Positions 31,540 through 42,825 are shown, counted from the stretch's first letter. The stretch: DNA of 64,000 nt from Stenotrophomonas indicatrix (GCA_041545745.1 CP168152.1:4400001-4464000); one strand, 5' to 3'. Translations and numbers: made by a program. Notes: a model not told the origin generated them from the letters alone.

Positions 31540-32055
31540 CTACAGCGCGGCCGTCAGCGCACACTCTCCGCGCGCGCGACAGGCCTGCAGTTCGCATTCG
31601 CCGGCCGCCTCGGCATCATCCAGCGCGCTCAGGTCGAAGGTCTGCTTGTCTTCGGCCAGCACGTACATCACCGGGTAATCCCACACGTCGTCGCTGCGGG
31701 TGCCCTTCACGAACAAGCGGCCGTGCGCATGCGGTCCTTCCAGTGCCACGGTCAGGCCGACATCGCGCTCACCGTTGATGGCGGTCTGCATGCTACCCAG
31801 CGGCAGCGTGCCGGCCTGCAGCGGTTCACCAAACACCTGCACCAGTTCGACGCTGCAGCCGGCACGACGCATCGCCTCGCGCATCGGTGCACTGTCGTGC
31901 GCGGCCTCGGTCCAGCGCAGCACGCTCCAGGCGATGGCGCCGCCCAGTGCGACCAGGAACAGCAGCACCGCCAACGGCATCGCCCAGCGCCAATGCCGGC
32001 ACCACCAGCCGGAGGCCAGGTCGGAGGGAGCAGGAATCGGCGGCGGCAGGGTCAT
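31540..32055 (-). CDS. Coa1-like (cytochrome oxidase assembly factor) membrane protein
   Basis: A 171-residue protein with one membrane helix (MPLAVLLFLVALGGAIAWSVL, about 26-46) and a periplasmic domain containing SMQTAINGERDVGLTVALEGPHAHGRLFV. This resembles the Coa1/Tim21-type small domain, in which a conserved nucleotide-like fold sits after one helix. The C-terminus has several cysteines (GECELQACRARGEC). The family call is tentative. It is between an S9 peptidase gene (25 bases upstream) and the DUF885 gene. Confidence 0.6.
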   Translation of the reverse strand: MTLPPPIPAPSDLASGWWCRHWRWAMPLAVLLFLVALGGAIAWSVLRWTEAAHDSAPMREAMRRAGCSVELVQVFGEPLQAGTLPLGSMQTAINGERDVGLTVALEGPHAHGRLFVKGTRSDDVWDYPVMYVLAEDKQTFDLSALDDAEAAGECELQACRARGECALTAAL

Positions 32056-32080
32056 GGGCGGGCTCCTTCCCGGATGATGA

Positions 32081-34333
<2,253 letters not shown>

Positions 34334-34384
34334 TCACCGCGGCAGGCGCGGGACGGTCAGCCTCCATCCTAACCAAGCCGGTGC

Positions 34385-34422
34385 GGGAAGACAGCATGAC
34401 CTTCTGCCCATGAGGTCTTCCC
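34385..34422. repeat. Inverted repeat GGGAAGAC/GTCTTCCC
   Basis: Perfect 8-bp arms at 34385-34392 and 34415-34422 with CATGA/CATGAGG inside, followed at 34430-34450 by a palindrome GTGCCGACC/GGTCGGCAC that looks like a SMAG without its GTAG head. It lies between the GST gene and the S9 peptidase gene; a regulatory role for the peptidase is possible but unsupported. Confidence 0.45.
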
Positions 34423-34463
34423 ATGATGAGTGCCGACCAACGGTCGGCACCCACCGTGCCGGG

Positions 34464-35153
34464 TCAGCGCTTGCCGAACAGGTGCTTGCGCTCTTCGTCG
34501 CTGAGCGGCTTGCCGGCATCCGGGTTCACCTGCGTGCGCAGCGCATAGGCGCGCTGGGTGGCCGGACGGTCGGCAATGGCCCGGTGCCAGCGTTTTAGGT
34601 GGGGGAAGGCGTCGAAGTCCGCCGGCAGCTTGTCGTAGGCGCCAACCCACGGGTAGCTGGCCATGTCGGCGATGGTGTAGTCCTCGCCGGCCAGGAAGGC
34701 GTGCTCGGCCAGGCGGTTGTCCATCACCCCGTGCAGGCGGCGCACTTCATTGTCGTAGCGCTCGATCGCGTACGGGATCTTCTCCGGCGCGTACACGTTG
34801 AAGTGGCCCATCTGCCCGCTCATCGGGCCCAACCCGGCCATCTGCCAGAACAGCCATTCCAGGGTGGTGACGCGGCCACGCGGGTCGGCCGGCAGGAAGC
34901 GGCCGGTCTTCTCGGCCAGGTACAGCAGGATCGCGCCGGACTCGAACACGCTTTGCGGGGCGCCGCCGTCGGCCGGGGCGTGGTCGACGATCGCCGGCAT
35001 CTTGTTGTTGGGTGAAATGGCCAGGAATTCCGGCTTGAACTGGTCGCCAGTGCCGATGTTGACCGGGTGGATGCGGTACTCCAGGCCGGCTTCTTCCAGC
35101 AGCAGGGTCACTTTGTGGCCGTTCGGGGTAGGCCAGTAATACAGATCGATCAT
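34464..35153 (-). CDS. Glutathione S-transferase (YghU/YfcG type)
   Basis: A 229-residue GST. N-terminal thioredoxin-like domain with [20 protein letters not shown] and [10 protein letters not shown] (cis-Pro), plus [14 protein letters not shown] helical C-terminal domain follows ([29 protein letters not shown]). The TPNG motif places it in the Nu-class group whose E. coli members YfcG and YghU reduce disulfides using glutathione. It is monocistronic between a SMAG-like element and divergent UPF0114 gene. Confidence 0.9.
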   Translation of the reverse strand: MIDLYYWPTPNGHKVTLLLEEAGLEYRIHPVNIGTGDQFKPEFLAISPNNKMPAIVDHAPADGGAPQSVFESGAILLYLAEKTGRFLPADPRGRVTTLEWLFWQMAGLGPMSGQMGHFNVYAPEKIPYAIERYDNEVRRLHGVMDNRLAEHAFLAGEDYTIADMASYPWVGAYDKLPADFDAFPHLKRWHRAIADRPATQRAYALRTQVNPDAGKPLSDEERKHLFGKR

Positions 35154-35266
35154 GGCGGCGGCTCTGGGGTACGGAAGGGAACCTGAAGTCTAGTGCGTGC
35201 GTTGGCTTGGCACCGTCATGGCGGGCCGGTAACCTCGCCTCTCCCCCGAAACGCAGCATCCTCCGC

Positions 35267-35893
35267 ATGAGTGCAAACCGTCCGCTACTGTCCCCGCTGT
35301 CCAGCCTGATCTTCGCTACCCGCTGGCTGCAGCTGCCGCTGTACCTGGGTTTGATCGTTGCCCAGTGCGTTTACGTGTTCCTGTTCGGCAAGGAACTGTG
35401 GCACCTGATCTCGCACTCGGTGTCGATGGGCGAGCAGCAGATCATGCTGATCGTGCTGGGCCTGATCGACGTGGTGATGATCTCCAACCTGCTGGTGATG
35501 GTGATCGTCGGCGGCTATGAAACCTTCGTCTCGCGCCTGCGCCTGGAGGGCCACCCGGACCAGCCGGAATGGCTGAGCCACGTCAACGCCAGCGTGCTGA
35601 AGGTGAAGCTGGCGATGGCGATCATCGGCATCTCCTCGATCCACCTGTTGAAGACGTTCATCGCCACCGGCGCACTAGGCGGTATCCCGCTGTGCACCCC
35701 GGAGCAGATGAGCGTGGCTGCCGCCAACATCGGCGTGGCCCGCTGCTCGATGCTGACGGCTGACGGCGTGCTGTGGCAGACCATCATCCACTGCGTGTTC
35801 ATCCTGTCGGCGATCGGTATCGCATGGACCGACAAACTGATGTCCGGCAGCCACGACAAGCCGGAAGGCCACGGCAAGTCCGCCGCACATTGA
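35267..35893 (+). CDS. UPF0114 (YqhA, TIGR00645) membrane protein
   Basis: A 208-residue membrane protein with about four helices. Family segments are [20 protein letters not shown] ([16 protein letters not shown]), [20 protein letters not shown] and [20 protein letters not shown]. The start at 35267 gives family-standard N-terminus. No function has been established for this family. Confidence 0.88.
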   Translation: MSANRPLLSPLSSLIFATRWLQLPLYLGLIVAQCVYVFLFGKELWHLISHSVSMGEQQIMLIVLGLIDVVMISNLLVMVIVGGYETFVSRLRLEGHPDQPEWLSHVNASVLKVKLAMAIIGISSIHLLKTFIATGALGGIPLCTPEQMSVAAANIGVARCSMLTADGVLWQTIIHCVFILSAIGIAWTDKLMSGSHDKPEGHGKSAAH

Positions 35894-36094
35894 TCCCGAT
35901 CCCGGTGGCGGTACCAGTGCCGCCACCGGCCTGGCCTCACCTGCCCTTGTGCGCAGGTGAGGCCGGGATGCTAGATTGCACCCTCGCCGTCATCGGCGAT
36001 GGCGTCGGGAAACGTCATCGACCGCGCCCGGACCTCCAGTCCCGGCAGGCTTGTCTACGTTTGTCGTAACGTCGTCTTCTTAGAGGGGAGCAGG

Positions 36095-37102
36095 ATGTCG
36101 CACGTCGCAATGATCGCCGCCGCGCGCCGGTGGATGCCGGTCGCTCTGGCATTGGCCCTGGTTGCCTGCTCGGGCAAGGAAGAAACACCGGCTCCGGCCG
36201 CGCAGGGTGCCGCCGCCCCCGTCGCTGCGGCGCCTGCCGCACCGGCCGTGGCCGCCAAGGTGCAGTCGATGGGCACCGAACAGCTGCGCGAATCGGCCAG
36301 CCAGGCACTGCGCGAGAACCGCATGTACGCCCCGGCCGGCGACAACGCCATCGAGTATTACCTGGCACTGCGCGACAAGACCCCGGACGACGCCTCGGTA
36401 AAGAGCGCGCTGACCGACCTGCTGCCCTACACCCTGATCGCCGCCGAGCAGCACCTGGGCCGCGAAGATTTCGCCGAAGCGCAGCGGCTGGTCGCCCTGA
36501 TCGAAAAGGTCGACGCCTCGGCCCCGGCCCTGCCGCGCCTGAAGGAAGGCCTGAGCAAGGGCGTGCAGGTTGCGGCCAAGCGCACCGAAGACGAGACCGA
36601 GAAGGTCAAGAAGGACGCTGAAGACCGCACCAAGCAGCTGGCCGAACAGCAGCGCCTGACCGAACAGCGCGCCAAGGAAGCCGAGGCGGCCAAGCAGATT
36701 GCCGCGCAGCAGGATGTTGCCCGTCGTGACAGCGAGCGCCAGGAAGCCGAGCGCCAGGCCGCCGCCCGCCGCGATGCCGAACAGAAGCAGCAGCAGGCCG
36801 CGGCGCAGCAGGCCAACGCCGCCCGCCAGGCAGCGACCGCCGCCGCGCCGAGCCTGCGCCCGGTCAGCACGCCGGCACCGCGTTACCCCGCCGATGCGCT
36901 GCGTTCGGGCACCTCGGGCGAAGTACTGGTGGAAATCACCGTCGGCACCGACGGCTCGGTGACCAATGCGCGCGTGCTGCGTGCAACGCCCTCGCGCGTC
37001 TTTGATCGCGAAGCACTCAACGCGGTCAAGCGCTGGCGCTTCGAGCCGGTCAACGCCCCGGTCACCACCCGCCGCACGCTGGTGTTCGCACCGGGCGGCT
37101 GA
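36095..37102 (+). CDS. TonB-domain protein with lipoprotein-type N-terminus
   Basis: A 335-residue protein. The N-terminus has a lipobox LVAC (Cys25) instead of the usual TonB membrane helix, then an Ala/Pro stretch (about 32-55). A helical region (58-150) follows, then a long charged coiled coil rich in Lys, Glu, Gln and Ala (about 165-265), and a C-terminal TonB domain (about 275-335; APRYPADALRSGTSGEVLVEITV, KRWRFEPV). GAGGGGAG-like purines (gaggggag) sit eight bases before the ATG. Lipid anchoring would place it differently from classical TonB; role in outer-membrane transport is uncertain. Confidence 0.82.
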   Translation: MSHVAMIAAARRWMPVALALALVACSGKEETPAPAAQGAAAPVAAAPAAPAVAAKVQSMGTEQLRESASQALRENRMYAPAGDNAIEYYLALRDKTPDDASVKSALTDLLPYTLIAAEQHLGREDFAEAQRLVALIEKVDASAPALPRLKEGLSKGVQVAAKRTEDETEKVKKDAEDRTKQLAEQQRLTEQRAKEAEAAKQIAAQQDVARRDSERQEAERQAAARRDAEQKQQQAAAQQANAARQAATAAAPSLRPVSTPAPRYPADALRSGTSGEVLVEITVGTDGSVTNARVLRATPSRVFDREALNAVKRWRFEPVNAPVTTRRTLVFAPGG

Positions 37103-37113
37103 TGCCCAAGGCG

Positions 37114-37136
37114 GTAGCGCCGGCCGCACCCGGCGG
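37114..37136 (+). repeat. SMAG-like palindrome
   Basis: GTAG followed by GCGCCGG-ccgcac-CCGGCG arms, a less regular copy, just after the TonB-domain gene. Confidence 0.65.
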
Positions 37137-37145
37137 TTCTGAAGC

Positions 37146-37171
37146 AAGGCCCGGCATGTCCGGGCCTTGCC
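37146..37171. terminator. Bidirectional terminator-like hairpin
   Basis: A perfect 9-bp stem (AAGGCCCGG at 37146-37154, CCGGGCCTT at 37160-37168) with a five-base loop, placed between convergent genes ending at 37102 and 37176. The T-tract is weak (gcccgttt on plus), so efficiency is uncertain. Confidence 0.5.
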
Positions 37172-37175
37172 CGTT

Positions 37176-37430
37176 TCAGGCTGCGCCGTCGATCAACCGT
37201 TGCAGCGCCGGATCACGTGCGGCCAGCACCTGGAACAGGCCCAGTGCGTGCAGCCCGGGCAGCAGACTGCGCAGATCGGCTTCGGCGGCGGCACGGGTGG
37301 CATCGTCACTGGCTGGGGCCTGCCAGTCGCGGACGCTGGCGAGGAAGGCACCGACACTGCCTTTTCGTACGGTGACACCGTTCACGTGCACGTCGTTCTG
37401 GTGATCGGGAAGGATGTCCTGCGGTTGCAT
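37176..37430 (-). CDS. Small conserved-looking protein of unknown function
   Basis: An 84-residue acidic soluble protein (DHQNDVHVNGVTVRKGSVGAFLA, then two Ala/Leu helices). An AGGAG site eight bases before the ATG supports it as real. It is divergent from an araC-type regulator with only 69 bases between the starts, so the regulator may control it. No family was recognised. Confidence 0.65.
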   Translation of the reverse strand: MQPQDILPDHQNDVHVNGVTVRKGSVGAFLASVRDWQAPASDDATRAAAEADLRSLLPGLHALGLFQVLAARDPALQRLIDGAA

Positions 37431-37499
37431 AGCCTGCTCCTGGGGAATGGATGCTCAGTGTCGACGCTCGTGGCCGACCGTTCTGCCGTATAACTGCCA

Positions 37500-38309
37500 A
37501 TGGATATGGCAGAACAGACAGTCCAGACACCCCTGATCGATCCAGCACTGGCTGATGCCAGCGCAGGGCCCGCCCTGTTCGGCACGCAACTGGCAATGCC
37601 GGGTGCGCGCCGCACTGCCCGCCACCAGCACGCGCGCGGACAACTGCTGGGCGCCCACACGGGTCTGTTGCGGATCGAGGCGAGTGACGTCCACTGGCTG
37701 CTTCCGGCGGGGCACGTGGCGTGGCTTCCGCCGCAGCACCCGCACGCGCTTTCCAGCATCGGCAGCTTCGATGGCTGGAGCCTGTACTTCAGCAGGGAAG
37801 CCTGCGCGGGCTTGCCCACCGCACCGCGCATCTTCCAGCCCAGCGACCTGCTGCAGGCGGCGGTGCCGCGGGCACTGCAGTGGTCCGGGCAGGCGTTGGA
37901 TGCGGTGCAACAGCGCCTGGCCGCGGTGATCATCGATGAGATCGCCGCCGGCACGCCATTGCCGCTGGCCCTGCAACAACCCAGCGACCGCCGCCTGCGC
38001 CGCATCGCCTCGGCCCTGGCACGCACACCACATGATGCACGCAGCGTAGAGGACTGGGCCGCAGCGAGCGGCCTGTCCAGTCGCAGCCTCGCCCGCCGCT
38101 GGCAGGCCGAGACCAACATGACCCTGACCCACTGGCGACAACGCCTGCGCGTGCTGCTGGCGCTGCCGCGATTGCTGGCCGACGAACCGGTCACCACCGT
38201 CGCACTGTCATTGGGCTACGACACGCCCAGTGCCTTCATCGCCGTGTTCAAGCGCGAGATGGGAGTGACGCCAGCGCGGTATGCGGACGGAAACGCTTCA
38301 CTGCGCTGA
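37500..38309 (+). CDS. AraC-family transcriptional regulator
   Basis: A 269-residue regulator. The N-terminal part is cupin-like (RHQHARGQLLGA, WLLPAGHVAWLPPQHPHAL), a small-ligand sensing domain. The C-terminal part has two helix-turn-helix motifs (VEDWAAASGLSSRSLARRWQAE and TTVALSLGYDTPSAFIAVFKREMGVTPARY), the AraC/XylS signature. The ligand is unknown. It is divergent to the small gene at 37430 and ends before a SMAG repeat. The start may be the second ATG at 37506. Confidence 0.92.
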   Translation: MDMAEQTVQTPLIDPALADASAGPALFGTQLAMPGARRTARHQHARGQLLGAHTGLLRIEASDVHWLLPAGHVAWLPPQHPHALSSIGSFDGWSLYFSREACAGLPTAPRIFQPSDLLQAAVPRALQWSGQALDAVQQRLAAVIIDEIAAGTPLPLALQQPSDRRLRRIASALARTPHDARSVEDWAAASGLSSRSLARRWQAETNMTLTHWRQRLRVLLALPRLLADEPVTTVALSLGYDTPSAFIAVFKREMGVTPARYADGNASLR

Positions 38310-38349
38310 AATGGACGAAGCCCGGGATGACCGGGCATCGTTCGATATC

Positions 38350-38372
38350 CGCCGGGCATGGCCCGGCGCTAC
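38350..38372 (-). repeat. SMAG palindrome
   Basis: CGCCGGGC/GCCCGGCG arms ending CTAC, between the convergent AraC and NatB genes. Confidence 0.84.
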
Positions 38373-38381
38373 CGGTTCCGC

Positions 38382-39566
38382 TCAGCCGGAAATCGCCAGC
38401 CGTTCGTTGTGGTAACGACGCACGGCAGCGAACCACAGCACTGCGGCCAGGCCCAGGCTTGCGCCGAGATAGACCGCCCAGATGGTCGGGCTGATCGCCT
38501 CGTGGCGGATCACCTTCAACAGCATCTGGTTCTGCGACAGGAATGGCACGGCGTACTGCCACAGCTCGCTCTTCACCGGGTAGGCCATCAACGCGTAGCC
38601 GGGCAGCATCGGCAGCAGCACCAGCCAGGTCATGTGGCTCTGCGCTTCCTTCATGCTCTTGGCGGCGGCCGAGAGGAAGGTCAGCAGCGAGGTGCCGATC
38701 AGCAGCATCGGCACCATCACCAGCAGCATCTGCAGCATCGAGCCGATGTTCATGTTGAGCTGCCGGCCGACATTGCCGGGCGCGATCTGCGCACTGGCCT
38801 TGAACGCGATCAACGTCAGCAGCAACGAGGCGAAGCCGACCACGCACGCGGCGGCGATCTTGCCACTGACGATGGCACTGCGCGAACCCGGTGTCGCCAA
38901 TAGCGGCTCCAGCGATTGCCGTTCGCGCTCACCGGCGGTGGCATCCATCACCAGGTAGGCGCCACCGATGAACGAGGTCAGCGTCAGCAGTACCGGCAGC
39001 AGCATCGACAGCATCATGCCGCGCTTGGCCTCGGCACTGGCCATGTCCTGGGTGGCTACATCCAGCGGTCGCGCGACCTGCGCGTCGACCCCACGCGCCA
39101 TCAGCCGCAACGCACCGACCTGACCGTTGTAGGTCGCCAGGGCCGCCTGCAGGCGGGCGCTGGGTACCTCGGCGGCGCGCCGGGTGCTGTCACGGATCAC
39201 TTCCACCAGCGCGGGCTTGCCATCGGCCCAGTCCTTGCCGAAATCGGGGCTGATGCGCAGGGCCACGTCGATCTCCTGCGAGCGGATCGCCTCGGCCAGA
39301 TCCTTCGGCGCCGGCGCGGTGTTCAACCCCTGCGCCGCCAGGAAGCGCACCAGGTTCGGCGCATTCTCGGCACCGATGGTCGGGATCTGCAGCGGCTGTT
39401 CAATCTGGATGCGCACACGGCTTTCGGCCAGCTTGCCCATGCCGAGGATCAGCAGCGGGTACAGCAGGGGACCAAACAGCAGGGTCAGCAGCAGGGTGCG
39501 GCGGTCACGCGAGAGGTCGCGCAGTTCCTTGCGCATCACCGTCATCATGGTCGACATCATGCTCAT
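38382..39566 (-). CDS. ABC exporter permease, NatB type
   Basis: A 394-residue permease with an N-terminal helix (LTLLFGPLLYPLLILGMG), a large extracytoplasmic domain (about 50-190) and five to six C-terminal helices. The segment MDATAGERERQSLEPLLATP is typical of the NatB/ABC-2 group. NatAB extrudes sodium in Bacillus; the substrate here is not known. Its start overlaps the natA stop by four bases. Confidence 0.88.
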   Translation of the reverse strand: MSMMSTMMTVMRKELRDLSRDRRTLLLTLLFGPLLYPLLILGMGKLAESRVRIQIEQPLQIPTIGAENAPNLVRFLAAQGLNTAPAPKDLAEAIRSQEIDVALRISPDFGKDWADGKPALVEVIRDSTRRAAEVPSARLQAALATYNGQVGALRLMARGVDAQVARPLDVATQDMASAEAKRGMMLSMLLPVLLTLTSFIGGAYLVMDATAGERERQSLEPLLATPGSRSAIVSGKIAAACVVGFASLLLTLIAFKASAQIAPGNVGRQLNMNIGSMLQMLLVMVPMLLIGTSLLTFLSAAAKSMKEAQSHMTWLVLLPMLPGYALMAYPVKSELWQYAVPFLSQNQMLLKVIRHEAISPTIWAVYLGASLGLAAVLWFAAVRRYHNERLAISG

Positions 39567-40309
39567 GCGTGCAGGCCCTCTTCGCTGCCGATCAGTTTCA
39601 CGAACGCATCCTCCAGGTTGGGCTCGCCGGACTGCGCGCGCAGTTCATCGGCACTGCCGGCGGCCATCACCGTGCCCTTGGCGATGATCACGATGTGGTC
39701 ACACAGCGCACCTACCTCCTGCATGATGTGGCTGGACAGGATCACGCAGCGCCCTTCCTCGCGCAGGCCCAGCAGGAAGCGGCGAAGTGCACGGGTGGTC
39801 ATCACGTCCAGGCCGTTGGTGGGTTCGTCGAGGATCACGTTGCGTGGGTCGTGCACCAGCGCGCGGGCAATGGCGGTCTTGGTGCGCTGGCCCTGCGAGA
39901 AGCCATCGGTCTGGCGGTCGAGGATGTCGGCCATGTCCAGCGCATGCGACAGCACTTCGATGCGTTCGCGGATGCGCGACGCGGACAGGCCATGCAGCTC
40001 GCCGAAGTAGGCGATGTTCTCGCGCGCGGTCAGCCGCTTGTAGACGCCACGCGCGTCGGGCAGCACGCCAAGATGGCGACGTACTTCCACCGGATCGCGG
40101 GCTGCGTCGATGCCATCGACGGTGATGCTGCCTTCATCCGGCGTCATCAGCGTGTACAGCATGCGCATGGTGGTGGTCTTGCCGGCGCCGTTCGGACCGA
40201 GCAGGCCGGTGATGCGGCCATCCTCGGCGCGGAAGCCGACATCGGCCACCGCCTGGATACGGCCGGTGCGGGTGTTGAAGGCCTTGTGCAGGTTGTCGGC
40301 GACGATCAT
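39563..40309 (-). CDS. ABC exporter ATP-binding subunit, NatA type
   Basis: A 248-residue ATPase. Walker A GPNGAGKTT, Q-loop region GVLPDARGVYKRLT, signature FSQGQRTKTAIARAL, and Walker B VILDEPTNGLD. The signature reads SQGQ rather than SGGQ, as in NatA. The start at 40309 (MIVADN) forms an ATGA overlap with the upstream hydrolase gene; an ATG at 40318 is also possible. It is translationally coupled to both neighbours. Confidence 0.92.
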   Translation of the reverse strand: MIVADNLHKAFNTRTGRIQAVADVGFRAEDGRITGLLGPNGAGKTTTMRMLYTLMTPDEGSITVDGIDAARDPVEVRRHLGVLPDARGVYKRLTARENIAYFGELHGLSASRIRERIEVLSHALDMADILDRQTDGFSQGQRTKTAIARALVHDPRNVILDEPTNGLDVMTTRALRRFLLGLREEGRCVILSSHIMQEVGALCDHIVIIAKGTVMAAGSADELRAQSGEPNLEDAFVKLIGSEEGLHA

Positions 40310-41832
40310 GGGGCCCATCCGTTGAACGAGGTGAACGCCGGCACGTAGCTCAGCGTGTCCAGGCAGCTGGCATCCAGCGCCTTGGCATCGGTGGTGTCGA
40401 TGAACTGGCCAAGCAGGCGCGGCATGCAACCGGCGGTCAGGGTGCCGTGGCCTTGCCCACGGGCAACCAGCGCACGTCCCTTCGGCAGCCCCTTGAGCAC
40501 CTGTTCGGCGTAACGCGGCGGCGTCACCGGGTCCAGTTCGCCGGACAGCAGCAGCACCGGCAGGTCGCTGTGCAGTGGCACTGCCGCTGCCGCCGGTGCC
40601 GGTTGGTGCGGCCACACCGGACAGGCGGCGAAGAACGCGCGCGCCACTTCCGGGCCGACCAGGCTGTCGCTGCTTTCGACCGGCGCCTGATAGCGCGGAG
40701 CGTCTTCGCTGCAGATCACCGACCACTGCATGCCGCGGTTGATCTGGAAATCCATGCTGCGGGTGGCGCCGCGCGCCAGCGACGCCAGCGGTGCATAGCG
40801 GCCCTGTGCGGCTTCATCCAGCACCAGCGGCAGCAGCGAGGAGTACTGCGGCACGTAGGAGAAGGCGAAGGCCAGGCCGACCACGCTGTCCGGGGTCAGC
40901 ACGTCCTGCTGCGGTGCGTTGGTGCCCGGGTCGCGGTAGTCGACCGTGACCGGTGCGCGGCGCAGGGTTTCCACCACGCTGCGCAGCTGCGCACGGGTGT
41001 CCACCGGAAAGCGCTTGCTGCAGACAGCGTCCTTGCGGCACTGCTCGGACTGCAGGGTGATCGCGTTGTCGAAGGTACTGGCGAAATCACCGCCTACCAC
41101 CAGATCGTTCGGTACCACGCCATCGATCACGATGCTGCGGGTGTGCTGCGGATAAGTGGCCGCGTAGCGCTGGGCAACGCGGGTGCCATACGAGCCACCC
41201 ACCAGGTTGAGCGTATCGGCGCCGAGCGCCTGGCGTACCGCGTCCAGATCGGCGATGGCCTCGGCGGTGGTATAGAAACGCGGGTCGGCACGGCCCTTAA
41301 GCGACGCAGCGCAGCGCTCCGCGTACTCGCGCAGCAGTGCCTCGCTGGGCGCAGCGTCTTCATCCATCGGCAGCTCCTTGCCGTCCGCGCCCAGGCAGCT
41401 GAGCGGATTGGAGCCGCCGGTACCGCGCTGGTCGATCAGGAAAATGTCGCGCTGCTTGCGCACCTGGCGCAGTGCCGTATCGACGATGACGGCCACCTCG
41501 CTGGCCGCCTGGCCAGGTCCGCCGGCCAGGAAGAACACCGGGTCCGGCAGGCCCGAACCGCTGTTGCCCGACTCCAGCCAGGCCACGCGCAGATCGATCC
41601 TGCGGCCATCCGGCCTGCTCCGGTCTTCGGGCACCTGGAACGTCCCGCACTGCGCCTCAACGTTGGCATTGGCACCTTCGGTGGCCAGCGTGCAGGGGCG
41701 GAAATCGATCTGGCCGTAGCGGCGGCTGGGTGTATCGCCCGCGCCGTCGGACCCTGCCTGCGGCGGTGCACTGCAGCCGGCAATCAGCATGCTGGCCAGC
41801 AACCCGGCCCGCGCGAAATGGTGTCGTTGCAT
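40306..41832 (-). CDS. Lipoprotein alpha/beta hydrolase of the TAP (tripeptidyl aminopeptidase) type
   Basis: A 508-residue lipoprotein (lipobox IAGC, Cys20) with an alpha/beta hydrolase core and TAP-like C-terminal domain. Visible are the oxyanion region FFLAGGPGQAASE, DQRGTGGSNPLSC, nucleophile elbow GGSYGT, SGELDPVTPPRY (Asp) and RGQGHGT (His). Family members are prolyl or tripeptidyl aminopeptidases such as those from Streptomyces and Xanthomonas. It is the first gene of a three-gene unit with natA and natB, overlapping natA by four bases, which ties an envelope peptidase to an exporter. Confidence 0.9.
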   Translation of the reverse strand: MQRHHFARAGLLASMLIAGCSAPPQAGSDGAGDTPSRRYGQIDFRPCTLATEGANANVEAQCGTFQVPEDRSRPDGRRIDLRVAWLESGNSGSGLPDPVFFLAGGPGQAASEVAVIVDTALRQVRKQRDIFLIDQRGTGGSNPLSCLGADGKELPMDEDAAPSEALLREYAERCAASLKGRADPRFYTTAEAIADLDAVRQALGADTLNLVGGSYGTRVAQRYAATYPQHTRSIVIDGVVPNDLVVGGDFASTFDNAITLQSEQCRKDAVCSKRFPVDTRAQLRSVVETLRRAPVTVDYRDPGTNAPQQDVLTPDSVVGLAFAFSYVPQYSSLLPLVLDEAAQGRYAPLASLARGATRSMDFQINRGMQWSVICSEDAPRYQAPVESSDSLVGPEVARAFFAACPVWPHQPAPAAAAVPLHSDLPVLLLSGELDPVTPPRYAEQVLKGLPKGRALVARGQGHGTLTAGCMPRLLGQFIDTTDAKALDASCLDTLSYVPAFTSFNGWAP

Positions 41833-41918
41833 CGTGCGTGATTCCCCTGGGAATGTTCCTGCCCACCACGACGGTGTGCCGCGGCAGATGTGACCAAACA
41901 GATGTGACCCAACTTACA

Positions 41919-42044
41919 CGCGCCGGGCGCTGGCGGCGACAGGCGGATGCCCTGGGCCGGCGTCGGCACCGCCACCAGGCGGTTGCGGCCCTCGGCCTTG
42001 GCCCGGTACAGGGCGGTATCGGCCAGCGCGATCAGGTGGCGGAA
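41919..42044 (-). pseudogene. C-terminal remnant of a GGDEF (diguanylate cyclase) domain
   Basis: The minus strand encodes HLIALADTALYRAKAEGRNR followed by LVAVPTP, the unmistakable last helix and strand of a GGDEF domain. No start codon or GGDEF core precedes it: upstream (above about 42044) the frame shows no homology and the divergent DUF1203 gene starts at 42104. The frame then stays open to 41784 without a natural stop. It is best read as a broken gene. Its DNA now holds the promoter region of the hydrolase gene. Confidence 0.72.
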
Positions 42045-42103
42045 AATGGCGAGCAGGCGGCCCGTGGCGCCGGCAGAATGCGCGCAGAACCAGGAGACAC
42101 TCC

Positions 42104-42589
42104 ATGCATCCGTGGCAACTCAGTGGCATCGACCACCAGCCGTTCGAGACGCTTTTCGAATCCAGCGACGATGCGCTGGCCGCGCGGGGAATCGTGCGCC
42201 GGCGCGCCGGCGACAGTGGTGGCTACCCCTGCAGGGTCAGCCTGACCGACGCGCCTGCGGGTGCGGAACTGCTTCTGCTGCCCTACACACACCTGGCCAC
42301 GCATTCGCCATACCGCGCCTCGGGCCCGATCTTCGTGCAGCGCGGTGCCACCCGCTGCGTGCTGCCGGCAGGCGTGGTACCTGCCTACGTGCACCGTCGG
42401 CTGATGTCAGTGCGCGCCTATGACAGCGCGGACTTCATGCTGAGCGGCCTGGTCTGCCAGGGCACCGAGGTTGCCGCGCACCTGGACCGGCTGTTCGCCG
42501 ATACAACGGTCGCCTTCGTGCAACTGCACAACGCAGGGCATGGATGCTTTTCGTGCCAGGTGGATCGGGTCGGCAATCAACGGTCATGA
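42104..42589 (+). CDS. DUF1203 domain protein
   Basis: A 161-residue soluble protein of the DUF1203 family. Family-typical segments are CRVSLTDAPAGAELLLLPYTH, SPYRASGPIFVQ and YVHLHNAGHGCFSCQVDRV-like (AFVQLHNAGHGCFSCQVDRV). No activity is established. It stands alone, upstream of the LPMO gene but separated by 236 bases. Confidence 0.87.
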   Translation: MHPWQLSGIDHQPFETLFESSDDALAARGIVRRRAGDSGGYPCRVSLTDAPAGAELLLLPYTHLATHSPYRASGPIFVQRGATRCVLPAGVVPAYVHRRLMSVRAYDSADFMLSGLVCQGTEVAAHLDRLFADTTVAFVQLHNAGHGCFSCQVDRVGNQRS

Positions 42590-42649
42590 CGGTGCGCGCG
42601 AACGTGATCGTTGCCGCGCTGCCGGCGTGACCGCCAACGCATTCGTTCA

Positions 42650-42686
42650 GTGTGGCGTGAAGCCTGCGGGAAGGGCTTCACACACG
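42650..42686. repeat. Imperfect hairpin after the DUF1203 gene
   Basis: Arms GTGTGgcGTGAAGCC and GGCTTCACACAC with an eight- to nine-base loop. There is no U-run, so terminator activity is doubtful. It is the only structure seen in the gap 42590-42825 ahead of the LPMO gene. Confidence 0.4.
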
Positions 42687-42825
42687 TAGTCACGGATCGG
42701 CGTTGACGTGGTTTCCCACTGCGTGTTGCAGCTCGATACTCGCGGCGGTACCGCTCATCGTCCGTCGCGCGATACGGCGTGGGTGCTGCGGTCACCGCTC
42801 CCTTCGACGACCACAAGGATGCGCC

